Source of the DNA: Clostridiales bacterium
Lineage (GTDB): Bacteria > Bacillota > Clostridia > Christensenellales > CAG-917
Direction: 5' to 3'
NCBI GenBank assembly: GCA_012800805.1
Contig: JAAZIO010000133.1
Coordinates: forward strand, 1-8,139
DNA: 8,139 nucleotides
Part shown: positions 1 through 6,893 of the stretch, in pieces
Numbering within the stretch: the first letter of the stretch is position 1
Layout of the letters: the number at the start of each line of letters is the position of its first letter
The notes under the pieces: generated by a model
What the model saw: only the letters and a program-made list of their open reading frames with translations
Told to the model about the DNA's origin: nothing
The model's database searches: none
Program-made: the position numbers and the translations under genes

Positions 1-75
1 AGCGACCACGCGGTAATCGAGCAGATTTCACAGACACGCTGGAGCTACTACATAACCTCAAGAGATGTGCTTTAA
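1..75 (+). CDS. C-terminal end of an unrecognised protein (partial)
   Basis: Frame 1 is open from the window edge for 24 codons and closes with TAA at 73-75; the peptide ends RWSYYITSRDVL. It is followed 15 bases later by a clean intrinsic terminator in the same orientation, which supports it being the true 3' end of a plus-strand gene rather than a chance frame. The fragment is too short to assign a family and I do not recognise it. The start lies outside the window. Confidence 0.6.
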   Translation, partial: SDHAVIEQISQTRWSYYITSRDVL

Positions 76-90
76 AATCAAATAAACATT

Positions 91-117
91 AAGCATCGCA
101 AAGGCGGTGCTTTTTTT
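91..117 (+). terminator. Rho-independent terminator of the upstream gene
   Basis: The 9-bp arms AAGCATCGC (91-99) and GCGGTGCTT (104-112) pair with one G-U wobble around a 4-base loop AAAG. The run of seven T overlaps the end of the stem (111-117). It sits just after the TAA at 73-75 and ends that transcript. Confidence 0.85.
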
Positions 118-158
118 ATTTTTATTTATTTAAAGTTTTTTCGCAACGCTCAGACAAT

Positions 159-504
159 TTTACTCGTTAAGGATAAAGTAACTGCTGATACACATTCATT
201 GATAACTTTTTTATCGTTAAAAATAAAAGTAATTGCTGATACCCAATCAATCATTTACTTATAATAAAAAATTAAATAAGTTGATAGTTATAATAATTTA
301 ACAATATAAAATTAAATAAGAACGATAGCTTACATAGTTTATTTATTGCAGTATTGCGGCTAACTTTTTACACGTTAAAGATAAAAGTAACTGCCGATAC
401 CCAATCAGACTGATAACTTATAATATTTTAACAATATAAAAAATAAATAAGATTGATAGCTTAACAATATAAAAGGTATTTGATTTTATTGCAGTATTGC
501 GGGC
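159..504. repeat. Imperfect intergenic repeat array (modules A, B and C)
   Basis: This non-coding AT-rich stretch contains three copies of an approximately 50-base module A at about 159-208, 210-266 and 367-425. They share cores such as CGTTAA, ATAAA, GTAAyTGCyGATAC and, in the last two, CCAATCA and ACTTATAATA. Module B, with core TTTAACAATATAAAA and later GATAGCTTA, occurs at 297-332 and 427-463. A related shorter copy lies at 266-290 and a truncated one at 461-474. Module C, TTTATTGCAGTATTGCGG, is an exact 18-bp match at 342-359 and 485-502. The order A-B-C occurs twice (210-360 and 367-504), preceded by a lone A. I see no credible ORF or RNA gene here. Confidence 0.75.
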
Positions 505-512
505 AAAAGAAC

Positions 513-540
513 TTGAAATATCGTTTTTTGATGCTATAAT
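513..540 (+). promoter_or_regulatory. Promoter of the MBL-fold hydrolase gene
   Basis: A -35 box TTGAAA (513-518), a 16-bp spacer and a perfect -10 TATAAT (535-540) lie about 28 bases before the start codon. This is a standard sigma-A type promoter. It sits just downstream of the repeat array, so the array would not be part of the message. Confidence 0.7.
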
Positions 541-555
541 TAAAAAAGTTAAATT

Positions 556-562
556 AAGAGGG
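556..562 (+). promoter_or_regulatory. Ribosome binding site that selects ATG 568
   Basis: AAGAGGG (556-562) ends 5 bases before ATG 568. An in-frame GTG at 562 overlaps the Shine-Dalgarno itself and so cannot be the start. The protein therefore begins MSIDKTLK. Confidence 0.75.
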
Positions 563-567
563 TGTTT

Positions 568-1392
568 ATGAGCATTGACAAAACTTTAAAAATCAGACTG
601 AAAGATTATCATGTTGAAGAAATAGCCCCAAAGGTTTATAAAATCAACGAATTCAACCTTTCAACCATGTTTGTTATCGTGGGTGAAAAGAGCGCCATGG
701 TCATCGACTGCGGCACGGGAGTCGGCGATTTTAAAGCGGTTGTTGAAAGGCTTACCGAGGGCAAACCTTACAGCTTATACATAACACACGCCCATGTGGA
801 CCATGTCGGGGGTAGGGAACAGTTTGAAGAAATGCATATGAGCGAAAAGGATGTTCCCATTATCAAAGATGTAACTGTATCCTACCGCAAAAGCTATATC
901 GATGTAATGCGCTACCTTATGGGATTTAAGGTTATAAGAAAGCGTGACGCCGTTATTAAAAAAGTGGAAAAGGAGCCGAAGCTGGTTTTTGTGAAAGAGG
1001 GCGATGTCATAGACCTGGGCGGGAAAATCATAAAGGTATTTGAAGTCCCGGGACACACGCTGGGCTCGCTTGCTTTTCTTGATGAAACGGACAGGATTAT
1101 ATTTACCGGCGACGACATCAACCCCAACACGCTTTTATTTTTAAAGCATTCCACAACGGTTGAGGAGCTTTATGAAACGCTGCTTAAGATAAAAAACATC
1201 GAAGGTTACGATACAATCTGGGCTTCGCATCTATCCGCTCCCGTTTCAAAAGAGGTATTCGAAAACGGCATTAAGTGCGCAGAGAAAATATCAAAGAGAA
1301 GAAACGGTTTTCCGATGATAGCTATGACGGGATACAACAAGTATGTCATAATACATCTGTCCCACCGCCGCAGAAAGAAGAAAATTAAATAG
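568..1392 (+). CDS. MBL-fold (glyoxalase II-like) metallo-hydrolase
   Basis: A 274-residue soluble protein of the metallo-beta-lactamase fold. It shows the dinuclear metal site of the family: H74-A-H76-V-D78-H79 (motif THAHVDHVGG), H163 in PGHTLGS, D182 in FTGDD and H221 in ASHLS. Family knowledge predicts hydrolysis of an ester, thioester or similar bond by a Zn- or Fe-activated water. Substrate and pathway cannot be read from sequence, and no second domain (flavodoxin, rubredoxin, beta-CASP) is present, so it is not an FprA-type or RNase J-type enzyme. No signal peptide is visible, so it is probably cytoplasmic. The last dozen residues form a strongly basic tail (HLSHRRRKKKIK). It appears to be monocistronic, with its own promoter at 513-540. 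The nearest downstream terminator is at about 1661. ATG 568 was chosen over GTG 562 from Shine-Dalgarno placement. Confidence 0.9.
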   Translation: MSIDKTLKIRLKDYHVEEIAPKVYKINEFNLSTMFVIVGEKSAMVIDCGTGVGDFKAVVERLTEGKPYSLYITHAHVDHVGGREQFEEMHMSEKDVPIIKDVTVSYRKSYIDVMRYLMGFKVIRKRDAVIKKVEKEPKLVFVKEGDVIDLGGKIIKVFEVPGHTLGSLAFLDETDRIIFTGDDINPNTLLFLKHSTTVEELYETLLKIKNIEGYDTIWASHLSAPVSKEVFENGIKCAEKISKRRNGFPMIAMTGYNKYVIIHLSHRRRKKKIK

Positions 1393-1530
1393 ATATTAAA
1401 GGTCAAAGAAAAGTTTTATATAAAAGCAATACGCAATATTTAATGCTATATTATCGTCGCCTTACGCCGAACGCTTATATAAACAACGCTTTACCCGCAA
1501 TAAAAGCTTAGTTTAAAGCACTAAGAGGGG

Positions 1531-1562
1531 TAGTGACATTTATGACGGGGGGCTAGTGACAT
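1531..1562. repeat. Direct repeat TAGTGACAT x2, possible IS end
   Basis: TAGTGACAT occurs at 1531-1539 and 1554-1562, 23 bases apart, each preceded by a G-rich run (GAGGGG and GGGGGGC). G-runs are rare in this AT-rich intergenic DNA. Short direct repeats with a pitch of about 23 bases recall the multiple repeats at the ends of IS21-family elements, but no transposase is present. The IS interpretation is inference. Confidence 0.45.
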
Positions 1563-1655
1563 AATAAAAAATATAGAAACTACGCTTTATGATTAATAAA
1601 TTGCTTTTATAAAACCGCTAAAGACGCTACAATGTCATAATCTTAATATATAAAT

Positions 1656-1687
1656 AAAAAACGAAACCGCTAAGGTTTCGTTTTTTT
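1656..1687. terminator. Bidirectional intrinsic terminator
   Basis: ACGAAACC (1661-1668) and GGTTTCGT (1674-1681) form a perfect 8-bp stem around GCTAA. Six A (1656-1661) precede it and seven T (1681-1687) end it, so it reads as a terminator on both strands. It lies between the converging hydrolase gene (ending 1392) and hppA (ending 1971) and can serve both, though with long 3' tails of roughly 270-290 bases. Confidence 0.8.
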
Positions 1688-1721
1688 ATTGCTTTATTAA
1701 AATTTCTAAGCAATCATAAAC

Positions 1722-1765
1722 AGTTTGAAATTATATTCCTCAACAGGTTTGAAATTTTACTCCTC
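1722..1765. repeat. Direct repeat pair GTTTGAAATT..TCCTC, possible IS end
   Basis: GTTTGAAATTATATTCCTC (1723-1741) and GTTTGAAATTTTACTCCTC (1747-1765) match at 16 of 19 positions with a 24-base pitch. The pair directly abuts the stop codons of the broken minus-strand gene at 1768-1905. The spacing resembles that of the TAGTGACAT pair about 190 bases away. Both may be debris of IS ends, but this is inference: no transposase and no target-site duplication were identified. Confidence 0.45.
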
Positions 1766-1767
1766 TA

Positions 1768-1905
1768 TTATTCGGCATTTTCTATATTCACATCGGTTGC
1801 CATATCAAATAAATCCTTAATATCTAATCCTTTGGGAAGATAAATCGTTTCCGTGCGGTAAACGACTTTTCTTTATTCTTAAACATTGTTGTTTTTGTTG
1901 TTCAT
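1768..1905 (-). pseudogene. Small broken gene, family unknown
   Basis: On the minus strand a GGTGG Shine-Dalgarno-like sequence (1911-1917 region) precedes ATG at 1905. That frame runs MNNKNNNV and then meets TAA (1881-1879) and, two codons later, TAA (1875-1873). The same frame then stays open for 34 codons, including KVVYRTETIYLPKGLD and ending NIENAE, before tandem stops TAA and TAG. The downstream part has protein-like composition with balanced hydrophobic and acidic residues, unlike the surrounding AT-rich DNA. It may be a degraded small gene or a scar of a longer one. A competing 20-codon frame starts at ATG 1886 (MFKNKEKSFT). I do not recognise the family. It could also be chance. Confidence 0.4.
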
Positions 1906-1920
1906 TCTGCACCACCTTTT

Positions 1921-1958
1921 TTATCAATAAGCGGGTAAGTTATCAATAAGCGGGTAAG
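1921..1958. repeat. Perfect 19-bp tandem duplication
   Basis: TTATCAATAAGCGGGTAAG occurs twice without a gap or mismatch (1921-1939 and 1940-1958), 12 bases beyond the stop codon of hppA. Each copy carries GCGGGTA, which is the reverse complement of TACCCGC at 1979-1985 inside the last codons of hppA. Either copy could therefore pair with the end of the coding sequence in the transcript (7-bp arms, 22-base loop for the nearer copy). No T-run follows on the minus strand, so it is not a standard terminator. Confidence 0.85.
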
Positions 1959-1970
1959 ACTGTTAATTAA

Positions 1971-4088
1971 TTAAATTATACCCGCAAGGTTGAACGAAAG
2001 GAATAGGGTGCTCATTAAAGATGACACCAGCGATACGACGGTAATTTGGGTGTTGATTGAAGGCCCCGCTGTGTCTTTAAAGGGATCGCCCACGGTATCG
2101 CCGACAACAGCCGACTTGTGAGCGGGGCTGCCTTTACCGCCTTCGTTTCCTGCTTCAACATATTTTTTGGAGTTGTCCCAAAGCCCGCCCGCATTGGACA
2201 TAAAGAGCGCCAGCAAAAGCCCGCTTATGATATTGCCTAGCAAAAAGCCGCCTATTGCGGCAACGCCGCCTATAAAGCCAACGACAATCGTTGCGACGAT
2301 AGCCGTAAGGCCAGCAGGTATCAGCTCTTTCAGGGCGCCTTTTGTCGCAATAGCTATGCACTTGTCATACTCGGGGTTGGCTTTGCCCTCCTTAAGCCCG
2401 GGTATTGTGTTGAACTGGCGGTGGATTTCCGAAACCATTCTTTGAGCGTTCTTGTCAACGCCAAGCATCAAAATTGCCGAGAAGACCGCAGGTATGGCGG
2501 CGCCTATTATAATTCCAAAGAACACGACGGGGTCTAAAATGTCAAATCCCGCAAGGTAATTTGCCCCATATCCCATTTGCATGGCGCTTTCGTTTACTTC
2601 GCTTCTGAACGCGCCGAGGAGGGCGATTACCGTAAGCCCCGCGGCGCCGATTGCAAAGCCTTTGGTGATGGCTTTAACGGTGTTGCCCGCGCTGTCGAGC
2701 TCGTCTGTTCTTTTCAGCACCTCGTCGCCAAGCCCGCCCATTTCCGCAAGGCCTCTAGCGTTATCGACGATGGGGCCGTATGCGTCGTTAGCCACAATCA
2801 TTCCGACGATTGAAAGCATTCCGACTGCCGCCATGGATATGCCAAACATTCCAAAGTCTGTTCCCATGCCAAACGCCGCGCCAATTGGTTCGCAAATCTT
2901 GTATGCGGCAAGGGCGGAGACCGCTATGCCTATCATTGCGGGAAGCACGCTGATAAATGAATAAGATATGCCGGAAAGTATCGTAAACGCGGGCCCCGAG
3001 CGTGAGGCTTTGGCAACATTCTTGACGGGGCTTTTTGAGTCGTCGGTGAAATAGTCGGTTACAAGGCCAATTATCGCTCCGACGGCAAGTCCTATTATGC
3101 TTGCGCCGTAAACTCTCCAATACATATCCTCGTTAAAGAATATTGCGGTGCAAACCGTGGTGAGGGCGGCAAATATTGCCATTGTTAGATACGAGCTGAT
3201 ATTAAGCGCGAAGGTGGGGTTGTCTTTTTTGCCCATGCGCGCGGTAATGACGCCGATGATTGAAGAAAACAGACCGATTGCCGCAAAGGCAAAAGCTATG
3301 GGGATGAATTTTGTGCCAAACTGCATATCAAGCGCAGACGCCATAACGATTGCGGCGGCCAGGGAAGCCACGTTGGAGTCAAAAAGGTCCGCGCCCATGC
3401 CCGCGACATCGCCCACGTTGTCGCCTACATTATCCGCTATAACGGCGGGGTTTCTCGGGTCATCTTCGGGAATTCCAAGCTCCACTTTGCCCGTAAGGTC
3501 CGCCGCTATGTCGGCCGTTTTTGTGAATATTCCTCCGCCCGCTTTCGCAAAGAGGGCAAGAGAGCTGGCGCCGAACGAAAAGCCCAAAAGCAGAGTGGCG
3601 TCTCCGAATATCCAAAAGATTGCGGCAACGCCAATAAGGCTTGAGCCTACAACCGCCATACCCATGACCGCGCCGCCTCTAAAGCCCGCCATGAAAGCGC
3701 TCTTTATACCCTCGGCCGCGGCTTCAGCCGACTTTTTGTTGGCAATGGTCGCAATCTGTATGCCGATGTAACCCGCAAGCGCCGAAAAAACCGTGCCCGC
3801 TATGTATGTCAGCATCATGTAGAGATTGGTAAGCGGGTCTCCCTGCCAGATGGGTTTTGGCAAAAAGAGCAGTATCAATACGGACGCGACGGCAACAAAA
3901 ATGGCTAGAACATAATACTCGCGCTTGATAAACTCATTTGCGCCGGCTCTTATGAGCGACGAAATCTTTTCGATTATGCTGTTGGATGAGGGCCGCTTTT
4001 TTACCCAAGCGAAAAACCATGCGGCAACACCGAAAGCCAGAGCGGCAACGATAATCGAACATAGCAGAGCAATTTCATGTGGTTCCAT
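1971..4088 (-). CDS. hppA: Membrane-bound H+-translocating pyrophosphatase, K+-independent type
   Basis: A 705-residue, roughly 16-helix integral membrane protein, normal length for the family. It hydrolyses cytoplasmic pyrophosphate and couples this to ion export across the membrane. The PPi/Mg site is intact: the loop at about 186-238 contains GIFTKTADIAADL, EDDPRNPAVIADNVGDNVGD and GADLFDS, and the C-terminal part at about 631-680 contains NAGGLWDN and GDTVGDPFKDTAGPSIN. At 468-476 the sequence is GNTVKAITK, giving Lys472 and Thr475. In this family Lys at the first of these positions (Ala in K+-dependent enzymes) and Thr at the second (Gly in K+-dependent enzymes) mark the K+-independent class, whose characterised members pump protons. 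ATG 4088 has a strong Shine-Dalgarno five bases upstream. The gene has its own promoter at 4228-4256 and is separated from the upstream P-type ATPase gene by a terminator. The likely role is recovery of PPi energy for the proton gradient in a low-energy anaerobe (inference). Confidence 0.96.
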   Translation of the reverse strand: MEPHEIALLCSIIVAALAFGVAAWFFAWVKKRPSSNSIIEKISSLIRAGANEFIKREYYVLAIFVAVASVLILLFLPKPIWQGDPLTNLYMMLTYIAGTVFSALAGYIGIQIATIANKKSAEAAAEGIKSAFMAGFRGGAVMGMAVVGSSLIGVAAIFWIFGDATLLLGFSFGASSLALFAKAGGGIFTKTADIAADLTGKVELGIPEDDPRNPAVIADNVGDNVGDVAGMGADLFDSNVASLAAAIVMASALDMQFGTKFIPIAFAFAAIGLFSSIIGVITARMGKKDNPTFALNISSYLTMAIFAALTTVCTAIFFNEDMYWRVYGASIIGLAVGAIIGLVTDYFTDDSKSPVKNVAKASRSGPAFTILSGISYSFISVLPAMIGIAVSALAAYKICEPIGAAFGMGTDFGMFGISMAAVGMLSIVGMIVANDAYGPIVDNARGLAEMGGLGDEVLKRTDELDSAGNTVKAITKGFAIGAAGLTVIALLGAFRSEVNESAMQMGYGANYLAGFDILDPVVFFGIIIGAAIPAVFSAILMLGVDKNAQRMVSEIHRQFNTIPGLKEGKANPEYDKCIAIATKGALKELIPAGLTAIVATIVVGFIGGVAAIGGFLLGNIISGLLLALFMSNAGGLWDNSKKYVEAGNEGGKGSPAHKSAVVGDTVGDPFKDTAGPSINTQITVVSLVSSLMSTLFLSFNLAGII

Positions 4089-4093
4089 AACCT

Positions 4094-4099
4094 CCTCCT
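4094..4099 (-). promoter_or_regulatory. Ribosome binding site of hppA
   Basis: On the minus strand AGGAGG (4099-4094) lies 5 bases before ATG 4088, within the longer run AGGAGGAGG. A consensus site of this strength implies high translation and fixes the start. Confidence 0.85.
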
Positions 4100-4227
4100 A
4101 TATACGGCAGAAAACCGTTACTTACCTTTAAGCCCTATCTATTGTATTTTTACCGCTTGTAAATGTGACAACAAGTAATCTCTTTAGTGTTAAATGGAAA
4201 AACCAGTAAAAAGTTTTAGCTGACTTC

Positions 4228-4256
4228 ATTATAAATCAATAACATTAAGCGGTCAA
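4228..4256 (-). promoter_or_regulatory. Promoter of hppA
   Basis: On the minus strand a -35 box TTGACC (4256-4251), a 17-bp spacer and a perfect -10 TATAAT (4233-4228) form a near-consensus sigma-A promoter. The predicted transcript would start near 4221, leaving a leader of about 130 bases before ATG 4088. It lies just beyond the terminator of the upstream gene, making hppA a separate unit. Confidence 0.8.
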
Positions 4257-4292
4257 TAAGCAGTTTTAAAGATTAATGGGGAAAAAAGTTAT

Positions 4293-4318
4293 AAAAAAAG
4301 GCGGCAGCGCCGCCTTTT
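4293..4318 (-). terminator. Rho-independent terminator of the P-type ATPase gene
   Basis: GGCGGC (4300-4305) and GCCGCC (4309-4314) form a GC-only 6-bp stem around a 3-base loop AGC. The stem is extended by A-T pairs, AAAA before and TTTT after. On the minus strand it ends in a run of seven T (4299-4293), eight bases after the stop codon at 4326. The symmetry means it could also work on the plus strand. Confidence 0.88.
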
Positions 4319-4325
4319 AATCTTT

Positions 4326-6893
4326 TTATCCGTTGGTTTCGTTTTCAGCCGGGGGAGATTGTTCAAGCTTCTTTGTGATTTTCTCAAGCAGTTTGGGATT
4401 TCTAAGCCTTGAGAGCGAAAGGACAAGCGCCGCAAATATCGGGATATCGATTGCGGCGATAACCATCATAACCTTGCCCATCTGCCAGGTTATCTTTTGC
4501 GGCATTCCGAACATCTCGGGGATATTGAGATTGGGGAAATTTGCCACAAAGCAGAGAGCGAACGCGACCATCATGGCTGCATAAAGAATAAATCTTAATA
4601 TATTGAAAGGATAGCACACTTTGCCGAGATACAAAAAGCTTGCAAAGGCGGTAAGGATAAAATACATCGCTCTGATATCGGCGGCGGGGAAGGTGTATCT
4701 GCTGGACGCGAAAACAACCGCCATAACGCTGAACACTACAGTTAAAGACCCCGGCAGGGCGTTTGACATAACCTTTAAAAGAAACCGTCCCTGTATGCGT
4801 TCCCTGTTGGGCTCAAGGGCAAGCAGGAACGAGGGAATGCCGATAGTCATCGCGCCGATTATCGTCATGTCGGTGGGGGCGAAGGGGAGTTCCGCCGGTA
4901 TGAACATAAAGAGGAAAGCAAACAGGAAACTGTATATGGTTTTAACGATAAAGAGGGACGCCGAGCGCTCAAGGTTGTTTATGCTCCTTCTGCCTTCTGC
5001 TACAACTTTAGGCATTGAGGCAAAGTTTGAGTCCAAAAGAACAAGGGAGGAAACATTCTTTGCCGCGTCGCTTCCCGAAGCCATGGCAACCGAGCAATCC
5101 GCCTCTTTTAGGGCAAGAACATCGTTTACGCCGTCGCCCGTCATAGCTACGGTGTGTTTGTTTCTCTTTAGAGCCTTGACAAGCATAAGTTTTTGGTCGG
5201 GCGTGACTCTTCCGAAAATTGTGTATTTTTCCGCGGCGGCCATAACTTCCTCTTCGGTTTTCAAGGTGGAAAGGTCAATATAGTTGTCGGCGTCCTCAAG
5301 CCCCGCTCTTTTTGCCACGCTTTTTACCGTCACGGGATTGTCGCCCGAAATTACTTTTATCGTAACTCCTTGCTCTTTGAAAAATCTTAGTGTGTCGGGC
5401 GCTTCGGCCCTGATTTTGTCCGTTATTAAAATATAGCCTAAAAATTGCGCCGGGGGCAGGTTCTTGTCGGACAGCTCTTTGTTTGTTTTTGCAAGAGCAA
5501 GCACTCTGTTGCCGTTTTCGGCGAATTTCTTTATATGTTCTTTCTGACTCTCGGTAAGCTCTCCAAAGACAAACTCGGGCGCGCCAAGAACATAGCCCGC
5601 GTCGTCAAAGACGGCGCCGCTCCACTTTCTTGCGGAAGAAAAAGGGATTATGGATTTCGCGCTAGCGCTTTTTTCGATATCTTTAAGGTATTCCCTGATT
5701 GCCTGAGCCGTAGCGTTGTCGTCTTTAACCGCGCTGTCCAAATTTTTTAAAATACGCTTGAATTCTTCTATCAAAACGCCCTCGGGCAGCATATCCACAA
5801 CCTGCATGCTTCCTTCAGTTATCGTTCCCGTTTTGTCCAGGCACAGCACATCGACTCTCGCCAGCGTTTCGACGCAGTAAAGGTCCTGCGCCAGCGTTTT
5901 ATGCCTTGACAGCCTTATAACCGATATGCAAAACACGGTGGAGGATAGAGCGACCAAGCCCGATGGTATCATTCCTATCATCGTGCCGATTGTGGTTATA
6001 ACCGTCTGTCCCAGTTTGTCGTTGTCGCCCCAGCCTAATAGCTTTACCAGGTTGTCGCCCTTAAGGGGCGTAACCTGAAGGTCGGATTGGGCGAAATACT
6101 TCATGCAGAACAGGGCGATGCCAAGGGGGAGAATGATAAACGCCATGAACTTGACTATGCTGTTTAGCGAGCGGAGGATTTCGGAGTTTGGCTTTTTAAG
6201 GTATTTGGCGCCCGCAGAAATCTTTGTGGCGTAGTTGTCTTTTCCTATATGAATAACCTTTGTCAGTGCTTTTCCCGATACGATATAGCTTCCCGACATT
6301 ACCTCGTCGCCGACGTTTTTGACGATTGCGTCCGGCTCGCCCGTAATTTGCGACTCGTTTACTTCTATGCAGCCCTCAATCACCACGCCGTCGGCGCAGA
6401 CCTGGTCGCCGGCAGCAAGCTGAACCGTTTCGTGAAGCAAAATCTCGGAGACCGAAATCTCAAGCGGCTTGCCGTCTCTTATGGCAATGACGCGGGGAGC
6501 GGAAATTAAAGAGAGTTTGTCAATTGTCTTTTTTGCCCTGAGCTCCTGTATTATGCCGATAAGCATATTTATAATAACAAGGCCCATGAAGCCGAATTGC
6601 GTATAACCTGAAATATTCTGAGGAATAAAGAAGAAAAGAATGAGCGCCAAGGCGAAAAACAGGAAGTTGAAAAAAGTGAAAATGTTTGTTTTTAAAATCT
6701 CGCCTACGCTTTTGGTTTTGATGTTTTGGTCGCCGTTTATAAGATTTTTTTGCAGTCTTAATTCAATCTCTTCCTGCGTAAGCCCCTTTAGAGGGTCATG
6801 CGGTTCGTTGATGTCGTAGGTTATAGTTGCTCCGCCGGAGAGGTTTATGTTTACGGGTTGTTCGGTTTCTTTTGATTTTTTAAACAATTTCAT
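4326..6893 (-). CDS. P-type cation-transporting ATPase (E1-E2 ATPase), ion unknown
   Basis: An 855-residue membrane pump. In order: N-terminal tail, M1-M2 (about 68-118), actuator domain with TGE (184-186, in SQITGEPDAI), M3-M4 (about 247-326), phosphorylation site D353 in CLDKTGT, nucleotide domain with GAPE (437-440), GDNPVTVKSVAKRAG (518-532), hinge TGDGVND (585-591), then M5-M10 (about 645-830). All catalytic elements are present, so it should be active. In M4 the usual P2-type PEGL is PSGL (310-313), so the acidic ion ligand of Ca2+ pumps is a serine. The classic KGAPE is LGAPE. The motif TIGIPSFLLALEPN before M7 is shared by a bacterial subgroup that includes CtpE-like proteins (recalled from family knowledge, not searched). 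I cannot name the ion. No heavy-metal domain or CPx motif is present. ATG 6893 is the only plausible ATG, but its leader is A-rich with no Shine-Dalgarno. A terminator follows at 4293-4318. Confidence 0.93.
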   Translation of the reverse strand: MKLFKKSKETEQPVNINLSGGATITYDINEPHDPLKGLTQEEIELRLQKNLINGDQNIKTKSVGEILKTNIFTFFNFLFFALALILFFFIPQNISGYTQFGFMGLVIINMLIGIIQELRAKKTIDKLSLISAPRVIAIRDGKPLEISVSEILLHETVQLAAGDQVCADGVVIEGCIEVNESQITGEPDAIVKNVGDEVMSGSYIVSGKALTKVIHIGKDNYATKISAGAKYLKKPNSEILRSLNSIVKFMAFIILPLGIALFCMKYFAQSDLQVTPLKGDNLVKLLGWGDNDKLGQTVITTIGTMIGMIPSGLVALSSTVFCISVIRLSRHKTLAQDLYCVETLARVDVLCLDKTGTITEGSMQVVDMLPEGVLIEEFKRILKNLDSAVKDDNATAQAIREYLKDIEKSASAKSIIPFSSARKWSGAVFDDAGYVLGAPEFVFGELTESQKEHIKKFAENGNRVLALAKTNKELSDKNLPPAQFLGYILITDKIRAEAPDTLRFFKEQGVTIKVISGDNPVTVKSVAKRAGLEDADNYIDLSTLKTEEEVMAAAEKYTIFGRVTPDQKLMLVKALKRNKHTVAMTGDGVNDVLALKEADCSVAMASGSDAAKNVSSLVLLDSNFASMPKVVAEGRRSINNLERSASLFIVKTIYSFLFAFLFMFIPAELPFAPTDMTIIGAMTIGIPSFLLALEPNRERIQGRFLLKVMSNALPGSLTVVFSVMAVVFASSRYTFPAADIRAMYFILTAFASFLYLGKVCYPFNILRFILYAAMMVAFALCFVANFPNLNIPEMFGMPQKITWQMGKVMMVIAAIDIPIFAALVLSLSRLRNPKLLEKITKKLEQSPPAENETNG

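Noticed and set aside
159..504. CRISPR-like array
   Set aside because: The repeats are long, imperfect and uneven in spacing, with no unique equal-length spacers and no cas genes in the window.
562..564. GTG as start of the MBL-fold hydrolase
   Set aside because: It overlaps the ribosome binding site; ATG 568 has correct spacing.
3148..3771. Plus-strand open frame of 207 codons inside hppA
   Set aside because: It lies antisense to conserved pyrophosphatase motifs, has Ala/Pro/Ser-rich composition typical of the reverse strand of a membrane-protein gene, and has no ribosome site of its own.
4621..5283. Plus-strand open frame of 220 codons inside the P-type ATPase gene
   Set aside because: It is antisense to the hinge and M5-M9 region of a gene with intact family motifs; no recognisable domain.
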